Positions 1 through 9,082 of a stretch of 42,355 nt of DNA are shown in pieces (within the stretch, counting starts at the first letter, position 1; each line of letters opens with the position of its first letter). The translations under genes were made by a program, and so were the position numbers. The notes under the pieces were generated by a model that was not told the DNA's origin, did not search any database, and saw only the letters and a list, made by a program, of their open reading frames with translations. The DNA comes from Gammaproteobacteria bacterium (lineage in GTDB: Bacteria; Pseudomonadota; Gammaproteobacteria; PIVX01): contig PIVX01000014.1 in the NCBI GenBank assembly GCA_003353785.1, positions 1-42,355 on the forward strand. Direction: 5' to 3'.

Positions 1-2
1 CA

Positions 3-392
3 TATTCTTCATCGACAGCTGCTAAAGCTGCACAGATGCAGGGTACTGTCGGGGGAGCAGGTAGCCAACTGGGCAGTGCTACTGGCCAGGGTCTGTCAGG
101 AGCTACATCAGCTTTATCGAAAGGACGAGCAGGTAAAGAGGATGATAGTTCAATCCAGGGTTCAGGAGATGATGATGCAGATGGTACTGAAGTAGCACAG
201 GATGCAGGTGTTGCCAAGGGCTCAGATAACAGTGCTGGTGGGGTTAATTCATCAAGTAGTAATGATTCGCCGGGGGGAGATAATGAACAATCTGAAAATA
301 ATCCACCTAGTAGCTTAAACGATGAAAATGATAATATAGATAATTCACCTAGCAACTTAGACGGTGTAGATGTTAATAATGATGAAAAATAG
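3..392 (+). CDS. C-terminal part of a probable TrbL/VirB6-like type IV secretion protein (5' partial)
   Basis: The frame is already open at the window edge, so this is the C-terminal end of a longer protein; the first ATG at 36 is probably internal. About 40 residues rich in Gly, Ala, Ser and Gln (with GSQLGSATGQGLSGATSALS) are followed by about 75 hydrophilic residues dominated by Asp, Asn, Ser and Glu, ending at TAG 390-392. A Gly/Ala/Ser-rich then acidic low-complexity tail is common at the C-terminus of TrbL/VirB6 inner-membrane channel proteins, including the enlarged rickettsial VirB6 paralogues. No membrane segment or diagnostic motif lies inside the window, so the call is inference, helped by a VirD4/TraG-like fragment at the other window edge. 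It could be any protein with a disordered tail. Confidence 0.4.
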   Translation, partial: YSSSTAAKAAQMQGTVGGAGSQLGSATGQGLSGATSALSKGRAGKEDDSSIQGSGDDDADGTEVAQDAGVAKGSDNSAGGVNSSSSNDSPGGDNEQSENNPPSSLNDENDNIDNSPSNLDGVDVNNDEK

Positions 393-495
393 CTTGTTAT
401 TAATTTAAAGAAATCTCAATCCTCTTTGATTGTTTCTTCTTCGCAATTTTATCAATTCATTTAGATGTTTTTTGTGTATGGTTAAACCTACTTTG

Positions 496-549
496 ATATT
501 TTTGTAGAATATAAACAGTAGAAAACGCATACACATTGTGTTGGTTTTT
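496..549 (+). repeat. Degenerate dispersed repeat A, copy 1
   Basis: This stretch (core GTAGAATATAAACAGTAGAAA) aligns with 1866-1919 (core GTAAAATACAAACAATAGAAA) with roughly three quarters identity and one single-base length difference. Both copies lie in gene-free DNA. Copy 1 is directly followed by repeat B at 551. Confidence 0.45.
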
Positions 550-550
550 C

Positions 551-581
551 CGTAGTGTATTGAAATTTAACTTGCAAGATT
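551..581 (+). repeat. 31-bp dispersed repeat B, copy 1
   Basis: The 31 bases starting CGTAGTGTATTGAAATTTAA recur at 3121-3151 with a single C/T difference and then diverge at once. Both copies are intergenic and in the same orientation. This one lies about 70 bases upstream of the start of the secreted-protein gene at 650. Confidence 0.75.
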
Positions 582-649
582 AAGGAGCTATTCGGAAAGG
601 TAGGCATCCCTTATAATCCTTAATATCTGGCAATTTAGGAGGGTTCTCA

Positions 650-1174
650 ATGAAATTTATAAAAAAAAATATCTTCATGTTATGTATGACAATTGGGTTA
701 TTGCTTAATTGTATCTATGTTATTTCTGATGTTACTTCTGAAGACATACGTCTTAAATTTGTTGAATCAAATGGTCGTGATTACAGTCTTACTATTAATC
801 ACAAGTATTGTGGTCCGTTTGAGAAGAAGGTTAAAGAGAGGGCAGCGTTTATTTTTAATCTATGGAATAAAATGGGATATAGTCGGTTAATAACTAAAAA
901 TAAACTCATGTTTGTGAATCCCAATACTAGTGAACAAGAAACTTATATTGCAAATATTGCATTGCCAAATTTAAGCAATAAAAGTAATTCAAGAATCTCT
1001 AAGGTGCTATGCATTAAATGGTCTAAGGTAATAAACAATAATTCAGGATGTAACATAAAAGGGAAATGTAGAAAAAGGAAAGCATCACGCTACAAAAGCA
1101 GAAAACATGGTAAGTTAATGGAGAATGGAGAATTTTATATTGCAGATACAACTTATTTTTTGCATATAACGTAA
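650..1174 (+). CDS. Orphan secreted basic protein, 174 aa
   Basis: This is a short protein of unknown function, probably exported. A Lys-rich start (MKFIKKN) is followed by a hydrophobic stretch (residues 8-25, IFMLCMTIGLLLNCIYVI) like a Sec signal peptide or signal anchor. The mature part has five Cys and a strongly basic C-terminal third (KGKCRKRKASRYKSRKHGK). The start is well supported: an AGGAGGG ribosome site lies 8 bases before the ATG, the best in this part of the window. No domain is recognised. It belongs to a set of unrelated-looking short signal-peptide proteins scattered through the window. A relic or lineage-specific gene cannot be told apart by eye, but the strong ribosome site argues for a live gene. 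Confidence 0.7.
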   Translation: MKFIKKNIFMLCMTIGLLLNCIYVISDVTSEDIRLKFVESNGRDYSLTINHKYCGPFEKKVKERAAFIFNLWNKMGYSRLITKNKLMFVNPNTSEQETYIANIALPNLSNKSNSRISKVLCIKWSKVINNNSGCNIKGKCRKRKASRYKSRKHGKLMENGEFYIADTTYFLHIT

Positions 1175-1260
1175 ACAAAACATTAAATTTATCGAATAGT
1201 ATTTTTTTAAGGAAATTATTTTCAGAAATGTTTGTTATATAATAGAGTATTATTGCAAAA

Positions 1261-1285
1261 ATTGAGCCTGTGCTACTTGCTCAAT
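1261..1285. terminator. Hairpin between convergent genes
   Basis: ATTGAGC at 1261-1267 pairs with GCTCAAT at 1279-1285 around an 11-base loop. It sits between the convergent genes ending at 1174 (+) and 1281 (-) and overlaps the stop codon of the latter. There is no clear T-tract, so terminator function is tentative. Confidence 0.35.
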
Positions 1286-1838
1286 TATCATATTCTGATG
1301 TGAATAAATTAATAGATATTTTATAAGTTCCCGCAGATGTTTTTCTTAATTCATGGGGCTGTATAATAAGACTTAAGAATATAGGATTTGTGCAGCTTTT
1401 ACCGTGGGCAAGATGATCGCTATGATTTTTGAAAAGAGTATCGCGATCAGGAAGAATTGTAATAGGGTTAATGTCGTTTGCGCTATGGATCTGTATGCTA
1501 GTTTTAATTTTCCCAAGTTTTCGATTAAATAAAGCAAAATCATTATCTAAAACATTTTTTTTACTTGCAGAAATAATCAAATTAAAAGATTTATTCTTCT
1601 GATGTGAATACACACACGCTTTAACAATTGGTTTAGTTATTAGTGGGGTATTAGTAGAAAGTGATCTTTCAAAATCAAGACCACTTAGTTTTATCTTTTT
1701 ATTTGATATTATTCCTGTAATTTTAGGTTTCTTTTGATGTTTATTATTATGACTATATTTTGCAATAGCAATTTGAGTATAAAAATATAATATTGTTATA
1801 CAAATATAGGTGATTAGTTTAGTTGTTGAGCTATACAT
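1281..1838 (-). CDS. Orphan secreted protein, possible beta-sandwich, 185 aa
   Basis: A hydrophobic N-terminus (LITYICITILYFYTQIAIA, about residues 8-26) looks like a signal peptide, followed by a Lys-rich linker. The rest alternates short hydrophobic strands with polar turns. Near the C-terminus, LSLIIQPHELRKTSAGTYKI resembles the final strands of spore-coat-U/CsuA-like pilin folds, which typically end with a PAGTY-type motif before the last strand. Two Cys, in KACVYS and KSCTNP, could form the disulfide typical of such folds. That fold assignment is inference from a short motif. The gene is convergent with the one ending at 1174 and divergent from the one starting at 2192. It has no neighbouring chaperone or usher gene, so a pilus role is not supported. 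Confidence 0.6.
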   Translation of the reverse strand: MYSSTTKLITYICITILYFYTQIAIAKYSHNNKHQKKPKITGIISNKKIKLSGLDFERSLSTNTPLITKPIVKACVYSHQKNKSFNLIISASKKNVLDNDFALFNRKLGKIKTSIQIHSANDINPITILPDRDTLFKNHSDHLAHGKSCTNPIFLSLIIQPHELRKTSAGTYKISINLFTSEYDN

Positions 1839-1865
1839 ATGTATAGTTTAGATTAAAAAACCTTA

Positions 1866-1919
1866 ATATTTTCTGTAAAATACAAACAATAGAAAATATA
1901 TACAATTTAGTTAGTTTTA
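1866..1919 (+). repeat. Degenerate dispersed repeat A, copy 2
   Basis: This is the partner of the stretch at 496-549. It lies in the space between the divergent genes at 1838 (-) and 2192 (+), just upstream of the former. Confidence 0.4.
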
Positions 1920-2191
1920 TCAATAGAACAAAATTTAAATAGCTAAAAGATAACTCCTAGCTTTTTGATTAATAGAGGATAAATTATTACAAAAAATTTC
2001 AAAAATGGCTTTTCCATGGCAATGGTTACCATATTGTTAATAACTTATAATTTTGTAGTTTTAGTCAAATCTGTAGTTTTTCTCCATTTCTAAGCTTAGT
2101 CAAACCTTTTAATAGGTAGATAATCATTCTCTTTCTATTTTTTTTACCTTAGTATATAATTATTGAACATTAATGTTTTATGGAGAACAAT

Positions 2192-2947
2192 ATGGGAAAA
2201 ATATTTCTAGTTTTAACAATGTTGGTAGCATGTTTTTGTGCTAATGCAATTATTTTTAGTACACCAATGGAAAATTGGCAACAAGAAAGTGAAGATGATA
2301 CAAGTATTACTTATAGCGGGTGTACTGATTTGAGTGCTCAGGAACATTTGATTAGGCAAAGTGATAATTCAATAACAAAGTTTAAGATATATCATAGTAA
2401 AAAATATGTCATTGGTTTAGGGATAGAAAAAGCCATAGTTAAGATGGAACTTTCGCCTCTATCTCGTGTATTAATTCGTAAACCTGAAGATCTAGTACCA
2501 GTAGAAATCCCGGGAGATGGTTTCCCTATCAACACTATTATACAAATAGGTGAGACTTCGTCCTTACCTTGTGCAGAGCATTTTTTAAGGGTCAAACTTT
2601 TTGTTAAGATACCAAAGAGTCAGAATGCAAATGCTCAGCAAATTCTATCAGAAGTTAAATTGTTAGTATCTCTTGATGAAACTGATGAAGAAGTAGTGCT
2701 ACCAAATATTATGCCTATTTTCAATGAGGTAGCTGCTTTCATGGGAATTAAAGATTTAGCACGAATACAAGCGGCTAATAAAGAGTTTCGAGCAGAAAGC
2801 AAAGAAGAATTAGTAAATAGAAAGCAAGCTTTTATTGAGGCAGCAAATAGAGCAACAGTTCAAGACTTATATGGTTTTGAAGTACATAAACAAAAACGAA
2901 GTGCTGACAATAATAGCAGTGATAGTAGTGGATGTGTAATTTTATAA
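2192..2947 (+). CDS. Secreted protein with F-box-like segment and C-terminal CaaX box (CVIL)
   Basis: I chose the ATG at 2192 over the one at 2180 because TGGAG (2181-2185) gives it a well-spaced ribosome site. The product has 251 residues and starts with a typical signal peptide (MGKIFLVLTMLVACFCANA). The middle is a predicted beta-rich domain. Residues 169-201 (LPNIMPIFNEVAAFMGIKDL then ARIQAANKEF) match the hydrophobic spacing of F-box motifs: Leu-Pro, an amphipathic helix, a short turn with K-D-L, then a second helix. The C-terminus is a polar linker (SADNNSSDSSG) ending in Cys-Val-Ile-Leu-stop, a CaaX box of the type geranylgeranylated by eukaryotic enzymes. F-box plus CaaX is the architecture of Legionella AnkB-type effectors. 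The Sec signal is unusual for a type IV effector, and both motifs are weak alone, so function is inferred. Confidence 0.65.
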   Translation: MGKIFLVLTMLVACFCANAIIFSTPMENWQQESEDDTSITYSGCTDLSAQEHLIRQSDNSITKFKIYHSKKYVIGLGIEKAIVKMELSPLSRVLIRKPEDLVPVEIPGDGFPINTIIQIGETSSLPCAEHFLRVKLFVKIPKSQNANAQQILSEVKLLVSLDETDEEVVLPNIMPIFNEVAAFMGIKDLARIQAANKEFRAESKEELVNRKQAFIEAANRATVQDLYGFEVHKQKRSADNNSSDSSGCVIL

Positions 2948-2960
2948 ATTAAATAGAAAT

Positions 2961-2980
2961 TTCCCCATGAAAATGGGGAA
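2961..2980 (+). terminator. GAAA-tetraloop hairpin after the CaaX-protein gene
   Basis: TTCCCCAT (2961-2968), the loop GAAA and ATGGGGAA (2973-2980) form a perfect 8-bp hairpin 13 bases after the stop codon. The downstream T-run is interrupted (GTGGTGGTTTTG). A terminator or mRNA-end stabiliser is likely. Confidence 0.6.
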
Positions 2981-3120
2981 GTGGTGGTTTTGTAAAAGTT
3001 GAATCATGATCCTACTGAAGATATGTTATTTCAGAGCTGTTAGATATTTTGCATTACTAAATTATTAAACTGTTAAAATCTGGGTGAAATAGTCTTACGT
3101 ATTTTCAATACGACTTTTAT

Positions 3121-3151
3121 CGTAGTGTATTGAAATTTAACTTGTAAGATT
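3121..3151 (+). repeat. 31-bp dispersed repeat B, copy 2
   Basis: It differs from 551-581 at one position (C to T). It lies about 390 bases before the secreted-protein gene at 3540, in the same orientation as copy 1 relative to its downstream gene. No further similarity extends past the repeat. Confidence 0.75.
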
Positions 3152-3539
3152 GAGAATTTATCTGAGAAAGCTATTCCTCCGGACATTGCAGTATCTATAG
3201 ATTTATAACATTGGATCTTCTGATTAACCATGGAGACAAAGAAGGGATCAAACTGTAAAATACTAAAATTTTATATCTTTCTTTGATATTGTTATCGATC
3301 TTCTCTAAGCAAGTGAGACCATACCAAAGGTCAATTTTTTTGCTGTATAGCAATTCTTCATTGTTATATATAATTGGACTTCTTCGTTAGAACATGCGTG
3401 GTAAAACCATCTATAGTGTTATTTGAATAGGTCATGTGTCTACCCATAGAAATTATTATTTTAGTTGTGGAAAATCTATTACTTAAATTGCAGGAATTTA
3501 TGATAATATAATGAATAAAATAATATATAAGGGAATAAA

Positions 3540-3968
3540 ATGAAAAAAAATATTAAGTCTTTATTGATGTTTGTATCGTGTTTTTTAATAAGCACCAATA
3601 TTGTAGCTATGAGAACAACAGGGCTGATTATTGAATATGGTGATAGTCTTGGCTATTACAAATTTGCATCTGAATGGATTTTCTCATATAAAATAATACA
3701 AAAAGAAAATGGTAAACATCTATACGTATCAGATGGAACGGTATTAGTTGATTCAACAGGAAACCTAGTCTATTTAAAAAATATGTCGCAAGAACAAATT
3801 GAGGCTTTTTCTAATGGTAAATCTCCTGGTATAAGGGCTATAAAGGGTAATAGTGACGAACTTACTACTACAGCTGGTAATGATGTAGAGATCACGGGGG
3901 AACAAATACTTGAGTTCTTACAAATAAAGAAGACAGGTGAGTTTCAGGAAAAAAATGCTGTAAGTTAA
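3540..3968 (+). CDS. Orphan secreted protein, 142 aa
   Basis: A signal peptide is evident: KKNIK, then a hydrophobic core (SLLMFVSCFLISTNIVA, residues about 7-23), with likely cleavage after Ala23. The mature protein of about 118 residues is probably beta-rich at first (YYKFASEWIFSYKIIQKENG, then LYVSDGTVLVDSTGNLVYLK) and ends in a helical, charged tail. The ribosome site AAGGGA lies 6 bases before the ATG, and a TATAAT-like element sits about 35 bases upstream. No family is recognised. It stands alone, with about 550 gene-free bases before it and 630 after it, as do most of the short secreted proteins here. Confidence 0.65.
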   Translation: MKKNIKSLLMFVSCFLISTNIVAMRTTGLIIEYGDSLGYYKFASEWIFSYKIIQKENGKHLYVSDGTVLVDSTGNLVYLKNMSQEQIEAFSNGKSPGIRAIKGNSDELTTTAGNDVEITGEQILEFLQIKKTGEFQEKNAVS

Positions 3969-4596
3969 AGCTGGTGAATTTAGTAAATTCTTGCTGAAGA
4001 AATAGAGAAACATAATGATCTAGTCTGTAGGACTAAGCCTTAAATGAGCAAGAGAGTTTGATATAATATTACTGGAATTACTCTAATTTAAATGGTTTCA
4101 GGAAAATATTCTTGTTTTACTATTTTAGCATGTCTTGATGTAACATGTATTTTAGCTATTTTGCTTGTTCCAGAAGATTTTTGAAACATTCTTCGAAACT
4201 CAATAAATAATAACTTAACCATCACATAGTGGGAAGTCTATGTTCTATATTTCAAAATTTCCTGGGGAGTTCATTTTTTTCTATAATTATTATATAGATA
4301 GACAAGAATATATGTTTTTGTTATTAAAACTCACAAGGGCAAAAATTCAGTTGATATGAATATAAACACTATAAGATATAGATATTAAGAATAGTAATCT
4401 CTAGAGTTTTGACAGAACCGATTTAAGAAAAAAATATCAAGTGTGTTATCTAAAAGGACTTTAATATTAAAGCACTTATTATGAAAATAAATTACTTGGG
4501 AATTATTCTGCCGATTCGATAGCATATAGTTTTATTGGTCATAAGGTAGATCTAAATAAGTATGAATATTTTGTACTTTGATATTTAGACGGCTTT
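3969..4596. other. Gene-free stretch
   Basis: No credible gene is seen on either strand. The only item noted is GTTTTGACAGAACC at 4406-4419, a short relative of the repeat at 12808 and 28515. Confidence 0.5.
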
Positions 4597-4881
4597 TTAA
4601 GCCATAATATTTTCTTTAATATTCTCATCAAGCCACTGATGCCATTTGTTCGGCGATAATTCTAATATCGTCCAAAGTGGAGTGGATTTGACAAAAACTT
4701 GATAAGCTTTTGCATCAGCGGGGGAACATCCCATCCAGCGAACATAGTTTTCAAGATATTTTTGACAACTAAGACAAAATTTAATTTGTTCAATTTTCGA
4801 AGGAGATGACTGTTTAGCTAAAGTCTCAAAAATCTTTAGAGCATCCTCAAAATTATTTTTTGCTATTTCACCATAATCCAT
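4597..4881 (-). CDS. Hypothetical soluble helical protein, 94 aa
   Basis: The product is a short, largely helical cytoplasmic protein with no signal peptide. It has two Cys in the middle (FCLSCQKY), a third in WMGCSPADA, and four Trp, a composition that looks like a real folded domain rather than random translation. No family is recognised. It is isolated, with long gene-free DNA on both sides, and no strong ribosome site precedes the ATG, so it may be a remnant of a longer gene. Confidence 0.45.
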   Translation of the reverse strand: MDYGEIAKNNFEDALKIFETLAKQSSPSKIEQIKFCLSCQKYLENYVRWMGCSPADAKAYQVFVKSTPLWTILELSPNKWHQWLDENIKENIMA

Positions 4882-5791
4882 AAAGGTATTTTAGACTAAG
4901 GGCAAAAAATAAACAATATCGAAATGATAAAAAATATAAGTTTGTACTCCAAGCAAAGAATATAGAATAAATTAAAGAACAAAAATAGAACAGGTTTCAG
5001 TCTAATTCAAAGAAGCAAAAACTAAAATGTAGTATTTTGGAGCTGTTTATGACTGTGGTACAAAAATGTACGACGGAGTGTACGTGAATTTTAATCTAGA
5101 AAGATCTATGACAGTAGTTATTGTAGTATTATCTGGCTTGTAAGTCTTTTTATATCGTAGCGATTTAGTATTAGAGCAGATAGATATTTAGATAAGCAAC
5201 TAAAATCAGGACATTTTATTGAAAGATTTTTCATTGCAAATATAGAGTTAATAAATCCTTCTATTTATCTCAACGGTAGTTTATGTATTTTACTTGCTTT
5301 ATAATATGTAATAGTTATAAAATTTGTACATTCAATAGGAACTCTTGTACTATTATATATACGCTTTTTTTGCATCTTTATTAGGCATATATCTAACATC
5401 ACTATTAATAACTTAACTAGATATATTATAAACTTATTAATATTATACCGCAGATATTGGGTTATTTTTGAGTCAGAAAAAAGATTCTATAAATACTATG
5501 TTGTATTAGATAAAACTTAGGATGACTTGAAAAAATAAAACAAGGCATATTAAATTTTTAATTTTTTCTTGTTTTCTATTATTTCCCTTTGTATTCTATT
5601 TCTTTTATAATTGTTTTTTAAATTGCTTAAAGTTAGGTATTTAAGTGTAGAAATCTAGCTGATTATTTAAAATAACAAAACTCGTCTTATTACTTTACAT
5701 CAGAAAAGAATGTCAAGAATTTGCATGCTTGGAGATTTAGTGAAAAGATGGATATCTAGATTGAAAAACGAAATATAACAATGAAATCAGA
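4882..5791. other. Gene-free stretch before the hsd operon, possible relics
   Basis: No intact gene is seen. An open run without a start codon (about 5308-5520, +) reads as a hydrophobic segment (VIVIKFVHSIGTLVLLYIRF) followed by a basic stretch, preceded in another frame by about 36 open codons ending near 5303. This could be a decayed membrane-protein gene but is too degraded to name. Confidence 0.3.
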
Positions 5792-7816
5792 ATGAAAAGT
5801 TCAAAAGTACAAATTCTAAGTTCATTTGCTTGGTCTATTGCAGAAATTTTACGAGGAGATTTCAAGCAATCAGAATATGGTAAGATAATCTTACCATTTG
5901 TTGTTTTACGTCGTTTAGATTGTATTTTGGAGCCTACAAAAGAAGCTGTAATCAGAACTTTAAAAATTCTTCCTGTTGAAAGTGATGATCATACCAAAGA
6001 TATGATTATGTTTAATGCGGTTGGGAATAATCTCAAAGTCTATAATTACAGCAACTTAACTTTGAGTAAAATAAAGGAACAAGAGCCTTTAGATGTTCAC
6101 AAAAATTTGATGGACTATATAACCAAATTCAATAGTTCAGTTAGGAATATATTTTTAGAAAGATTTTTATTTGCCGAGCAGCTAAAACGATTGAATGAAG
6201 GTGGGGTTCTTTGGCAAATATTTGATAAATTTGTCCAAATTGATCTTCATCCGAATAAGATATCTAATCTTGAAATGGGTTATTTATTTGAAGATTTAAT
6301 ACGTCGTTTTTCGGAAATATCCAATGAAACTGCTGGAGAACATTTTACCCCAAGAGAAGTAATAAAATTAATGGTTGATCTATTACTAATAAATGATGCT
6401 GATGCTATAGTAGGTTCTGGAATTATTCGCACAGTTTATGATCCAGCTTGTGGTACAGGAGGTATGCTTGCTTTAATGGAAGAAGCGATGAAAGAGTTTA
6501 ATCCTAAAATTCATATAGAACTTTATGGACAAGAATTAAATCCAGAATCTTTTGGGATTTGTAAATCTGATATGTTGGTAACTAGTCATAATCCAGAACA
6601 AATTGCTTATGGGAATACCCTAACCGAAGATGCTCACAAAAATAAAAAATTTCATTACATACTTTCTAATCCCCCATATGGCGTGGATTGGAAAAAATAT
6701 CAAAATAAAATAGTAGAAGAAGCTAAAATTAAAGGGTTAAATGGCAGATTTGGTGCAGGCCTCCCAAGAATTTCAGATGGACAGTTGCTTTTTTTACAAC
6801 ATATGATTGCTAAAATGAGAAGTGATGACATTGGTTCTCGTATAGGAATTGTTATGAATGGTTCGCCTTTATTTACTGGCGGAGCTGGTTCTGGTGAAAG
6901 TGAAATTCGTAGATGGGTAATAGAAAACGATTGGCTTGAAGCAATTATCGCTTTGCCAACTGATTTATTTTATAATACTGGAATTCAAACTTATATTTGG
7001 ATATTAACTAATAGCAAAGAGGCAAAAAGAAGAGGTAAAGTACAATTAATTAATGCATCAAGCAAAAAATTTTGGAAATTGATGAGAAAGAGTTTTGGTA
7101 ATAAAAGAAGAGAAATACCAAAATCTGCCCGTGATGAAATTGTTAGAATTTATCATAATCAAGATGAAGTTGAGGATGAGTTAAGAGAGTTTTCAAAAAC
7201 ATTAGATGCATCGGAATTTGGTTATCGTGAAATTAAGATTGGAAGACCATTAAGACTTAATTTCATTTTAAATAAAGAACGATTAGAAAAATTAAAGATA
7301 GAAAAACCATTTTTAAAATTAGGTAAGCTAGAGCAAAAAAGAATAATAGAACTATTTCAAAAAAATCTATTAGATAAACTATTTTTAAATCGCAATAAAT
7401 TTGAGAAAATTCTTATTAAAATTTTTAAAAAAACTAACATTAAAATTAGTATCTCTCTTAAAAAAAGCATTTTAAGAGCTTTTAGTCAGAAAGATGAAAA
7501 AGCAGATGCTTGCAAAGATTCAAAAGGTAATATCGAGTCAGATTCTGATTTAAGAGATACTGAGATAATACCATTAAAAGAAGATTGTGAAATTTATTTT
7601 AAACGTGAAGTAGTACCATTTGTTCCAGATGCCTTTATTGATAAAAATCATAAAGATAAAAAAGATAAAAAAATTGGTAGAATTGGTTATGAAATCAATT
7701 TTAATCGCTATTTTTATAAATATATTTCACCTCGTCCAGCGTCCGAAATTGATAAAGAATTGAAAAAATTAGAAGTTGAGATTGCTGATTTGTTAAAGGA
7801 ATCGGCGTTGTTATGA
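5792..7816 (+). CDS. hsdM: Type I restriction-modification system, DNA methyltransferase subunit HsdM
   Basis: This subunit methylates adenine in the target site chosen by HsdS. At 674 residues it is full length for its subfamily. The N-terminal helical HsdM_N region (about 1-150) is followed by the SAM-dependent N6-adenine methyltransferase core. Motif I is DPACGTGG at residues 217-224 and the catalytic motif is NPPYG at 293-297. FTPREV, typical of HsdM, lies just before the core. The C-terminal part contains the conserved REVVPFVPDAF, GYEINFNRYFY and SPRPASEIDKELKKLEVEI blocks, the last being the coiled coil that contacts HsdS. The ATG at 5792 is used because an ATG at 5780 runs straight into a stop. 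The stop overlaps the hsdS start by four bases (ATGA), so the two are translationally coupled. All catalytic motifs are intact, so the enzyme is probably active. Confidence 0.95.
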   Translation: MKSSKVQILSSFAWSIAEILRGDFKQSEYGKIILPFVVLRRLDCILEPTKEAVIRTLKILPVESDDHTKDMIMFNAVGNNLKVYNYSNLTLSKIKEQEPLDVHKNLMDYITKFNSSVRNIFLERFLFAEQLKRLNEGGVLWQIFDKFVQIDLHPNKISNLEMGYLFEDLIRRFSEISNETAGEHFTPREVIKLMVDLLLINDADAIVGSGIIRTVYDPACGTGGMLALMEEAMKEFNPKIHIELYGQELNPESFGICKSDMLVTSHNPEQIAYGNTLTEDAHKNKKFHYILSNPPYGVDWKKYQNKIVEEAKIKGLNGRFGAGLPRISDGQLLFLQHMIAKMRSDDIGSRIGIVMNGSPLFTGGAGSGESEIRRWVIENDWLEAIIALPTDLFYNTGIQTYIWILTNSKEAKRRGKVQLINASSKKFWKLMRKSFGNKRREIPKSARDEIVRIYHNQDEVEDELREFSKTLDASEFGYREIKIGRPLRLNFILNKERLEKLKIEKPFLKLGKLEQKRIIELFQKNLLDKLFLNRNKFEKILIKIFKKTNIKISISLKKSILRAFSQKDEKADACKDSKGNIESDSDLRDTEIIPLKEDCEIYFKREVVPFVPDAFIDKNHKDKKDKKIGRIGYEINFNRYFYKYISPRPASEIDKELKKLEVEIADLLKESALL

Positions 7817-9078
7817 TAAGTAATCCTTTGCTTTTAGATCTTCCTAAGAATTGGTTAATTGCAAAGTTAGTGTGGTATTTTTTTGCGGAAAAGGGCAAAG
7901 AGGCAGCAAAATATACAAAGGAATACTGTAGCTCGAATCCAGGGGATTATCCTGTCTATAGTGGGCAGACTACTAATGATGGAATCATGGGTAAAATAAG
8001 TTCTTATGACTATGATGCAGGAAAAGTCGGATTTTTATTTTCCACTACAGTTGGAGCTAAAGCAATGCGTTTGAATCATTTGAAAGAAAAATTTTCTCTT
8101 TCTCAAAATTGTATGCTTATTAAGTCTCGTAGATCAGAAATAAATGTACGTTTTTATTATTACCATCTAATGCCGCTGTTTCAATATGAAAGAGGCTTGA
8201 TATCTGAGCATATGCAAGCTTCTTTTAGAGTTGAAGATCTATCTCGTTACTACATAGCAGTACCTCCTTTAGATGCTCAAAAACAGATTGCAGATTTTTT
8301 AGATAAAGAAACAGCAAGGATAGATAAATTAATTAATAAAAAGAAGAAACTGCTAAATATTTTAACAGAAAACTTACAAGCTAAATTAGATCAGATCACA
8401 AACTACAAAAAAGGAAAAGCAATTAGGTTAAGATTTTTAATAAAGCTAAATCCTGGAAAGTCAGAAATAAATAACTTGCCAGATGATATGGAAGTTAGTT
8501 TTTTGCCGATGGTGGCAATTAATGATGGTTTTGGCGGTATTAATGATTTAAAACAGACTAAAAATCTTAATAGCTTATTAGACTCTTATACATATTTTTC
8601 AGAAGGTGAAATTTTATTGGCAAAAGTAACCCCATGTTTTGAAAATGGAAAGAAGACTATAGCTTTAAATTTAAAAAACAGTATTGGTTTTGGTACATCT
8701 GAATTACACATCATTAGAATTATAAAAAATCTAGTCCCAGAGTATTTAATGCTGATTTTATCTAGTTCAAAATTTAAAATAGCTGGATGTATTAGTATGA
8801 CGGGCGCAGGGGGTCTAAAAAGAGTTTCAGAAAATGCAATTTTAGATTATAGAATATCATTGCCATCAATTGAGAGACAAAAACTTACAGCAGGAAGGTT
8901 TAAAAAGAATTGTGTTTTAGTAGAATATACCAAAGATAAAATCCAATCCTCAATGGAGAAGTTAAAAGAATTACGCTCGTCACTAATCAATGAAACAGTA
9001 ACTGGACGGCTTGATATAGAAAAATGGCGAAAAAGAAACAATGTATCTTTGGGGTTTAAAAAAATAACTAAACAATGA
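7813..9078 (+). CDS. hsdS: Type I restriction-modification system, specificity subunit HsdS
   Basis: HsdS recognises the bipartite DNA target and anchors HsdM and HsdR. The 421 residues show the usual two-fold plan. Target-recognition domain 1 (about 1-150) ends in the conserved block YYIAVPPLDAQKQIADFLDK. A helical spacer follows (about 160-205). Target-recognition domain 2 (about 206-360) ends in YRISLPSIERQKLTAGRF and a second helical spacer with the family-typical LRSSLINETVTGRLDI. The first domain keeps YPVYSGQTTNDGIMG, a typical HsdS sequence. It overlaps hsdM by four bases and is followed four bases later by hsdR, so the three form one operon. The target sequence cannot be predicted by eye because the recognition domains are the variable part of the family. 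Confidence 0.95.
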   Translation: MISNPLLLDLPKNWLIAKLVWYFFAEKGKEAAKYTKEYCSSNPGDYPVYSGQTTNDGIMGKISSYDYDAGKVGFLFSTTVGAKAMRLNHLKEKFSLSQNCMLIKSRRSEINVRFYYYHLMPLFQYERGLISEHMQASFRVEDLSRYYIAVPPLDAQKQIADFLDKETARIDKLINKKKKLLNILTENLQAKLDQITNYKKGKAIRLRFLIKLNPGKSEINNLPDDMEVSFLPMVAINDGFGGINDLKQTKNLNSLLDSYTYFSEGEILLAKVTPCFENGKKTIALNLKNSIGFGTSELHIIRIIKNLVPEYLMLILSSSKFKIAGCISMTGAGGLKRVSENAILDYRISLPSIERQKLTAGRFKKNCVLVEYTKDKIQSSMEKLKELRSSLINETVTGRLDIEKWRKRNNVSLGFKKITKQ

Positions 9079-9082
9079 TAGT

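Noticed and set aside
5058..5090. Repeated GTAC motifs as an operator
   Set aside because: GTAC is its own complement, so short repeats of it arise easily; spacing is irregular.
5308..5520. Hydrophobic open run before hsdM
   Set aside because: It has no start codon and no family motif; AT-rich DNA readily gives Ile/Leu/Phe-rich runs.
7240..7640. Apparent insertion in HsdM
   Set aside because: The segment, including DEKADAC and REVVPFVPDAF, belongs to the normal long HsdM subfamily.
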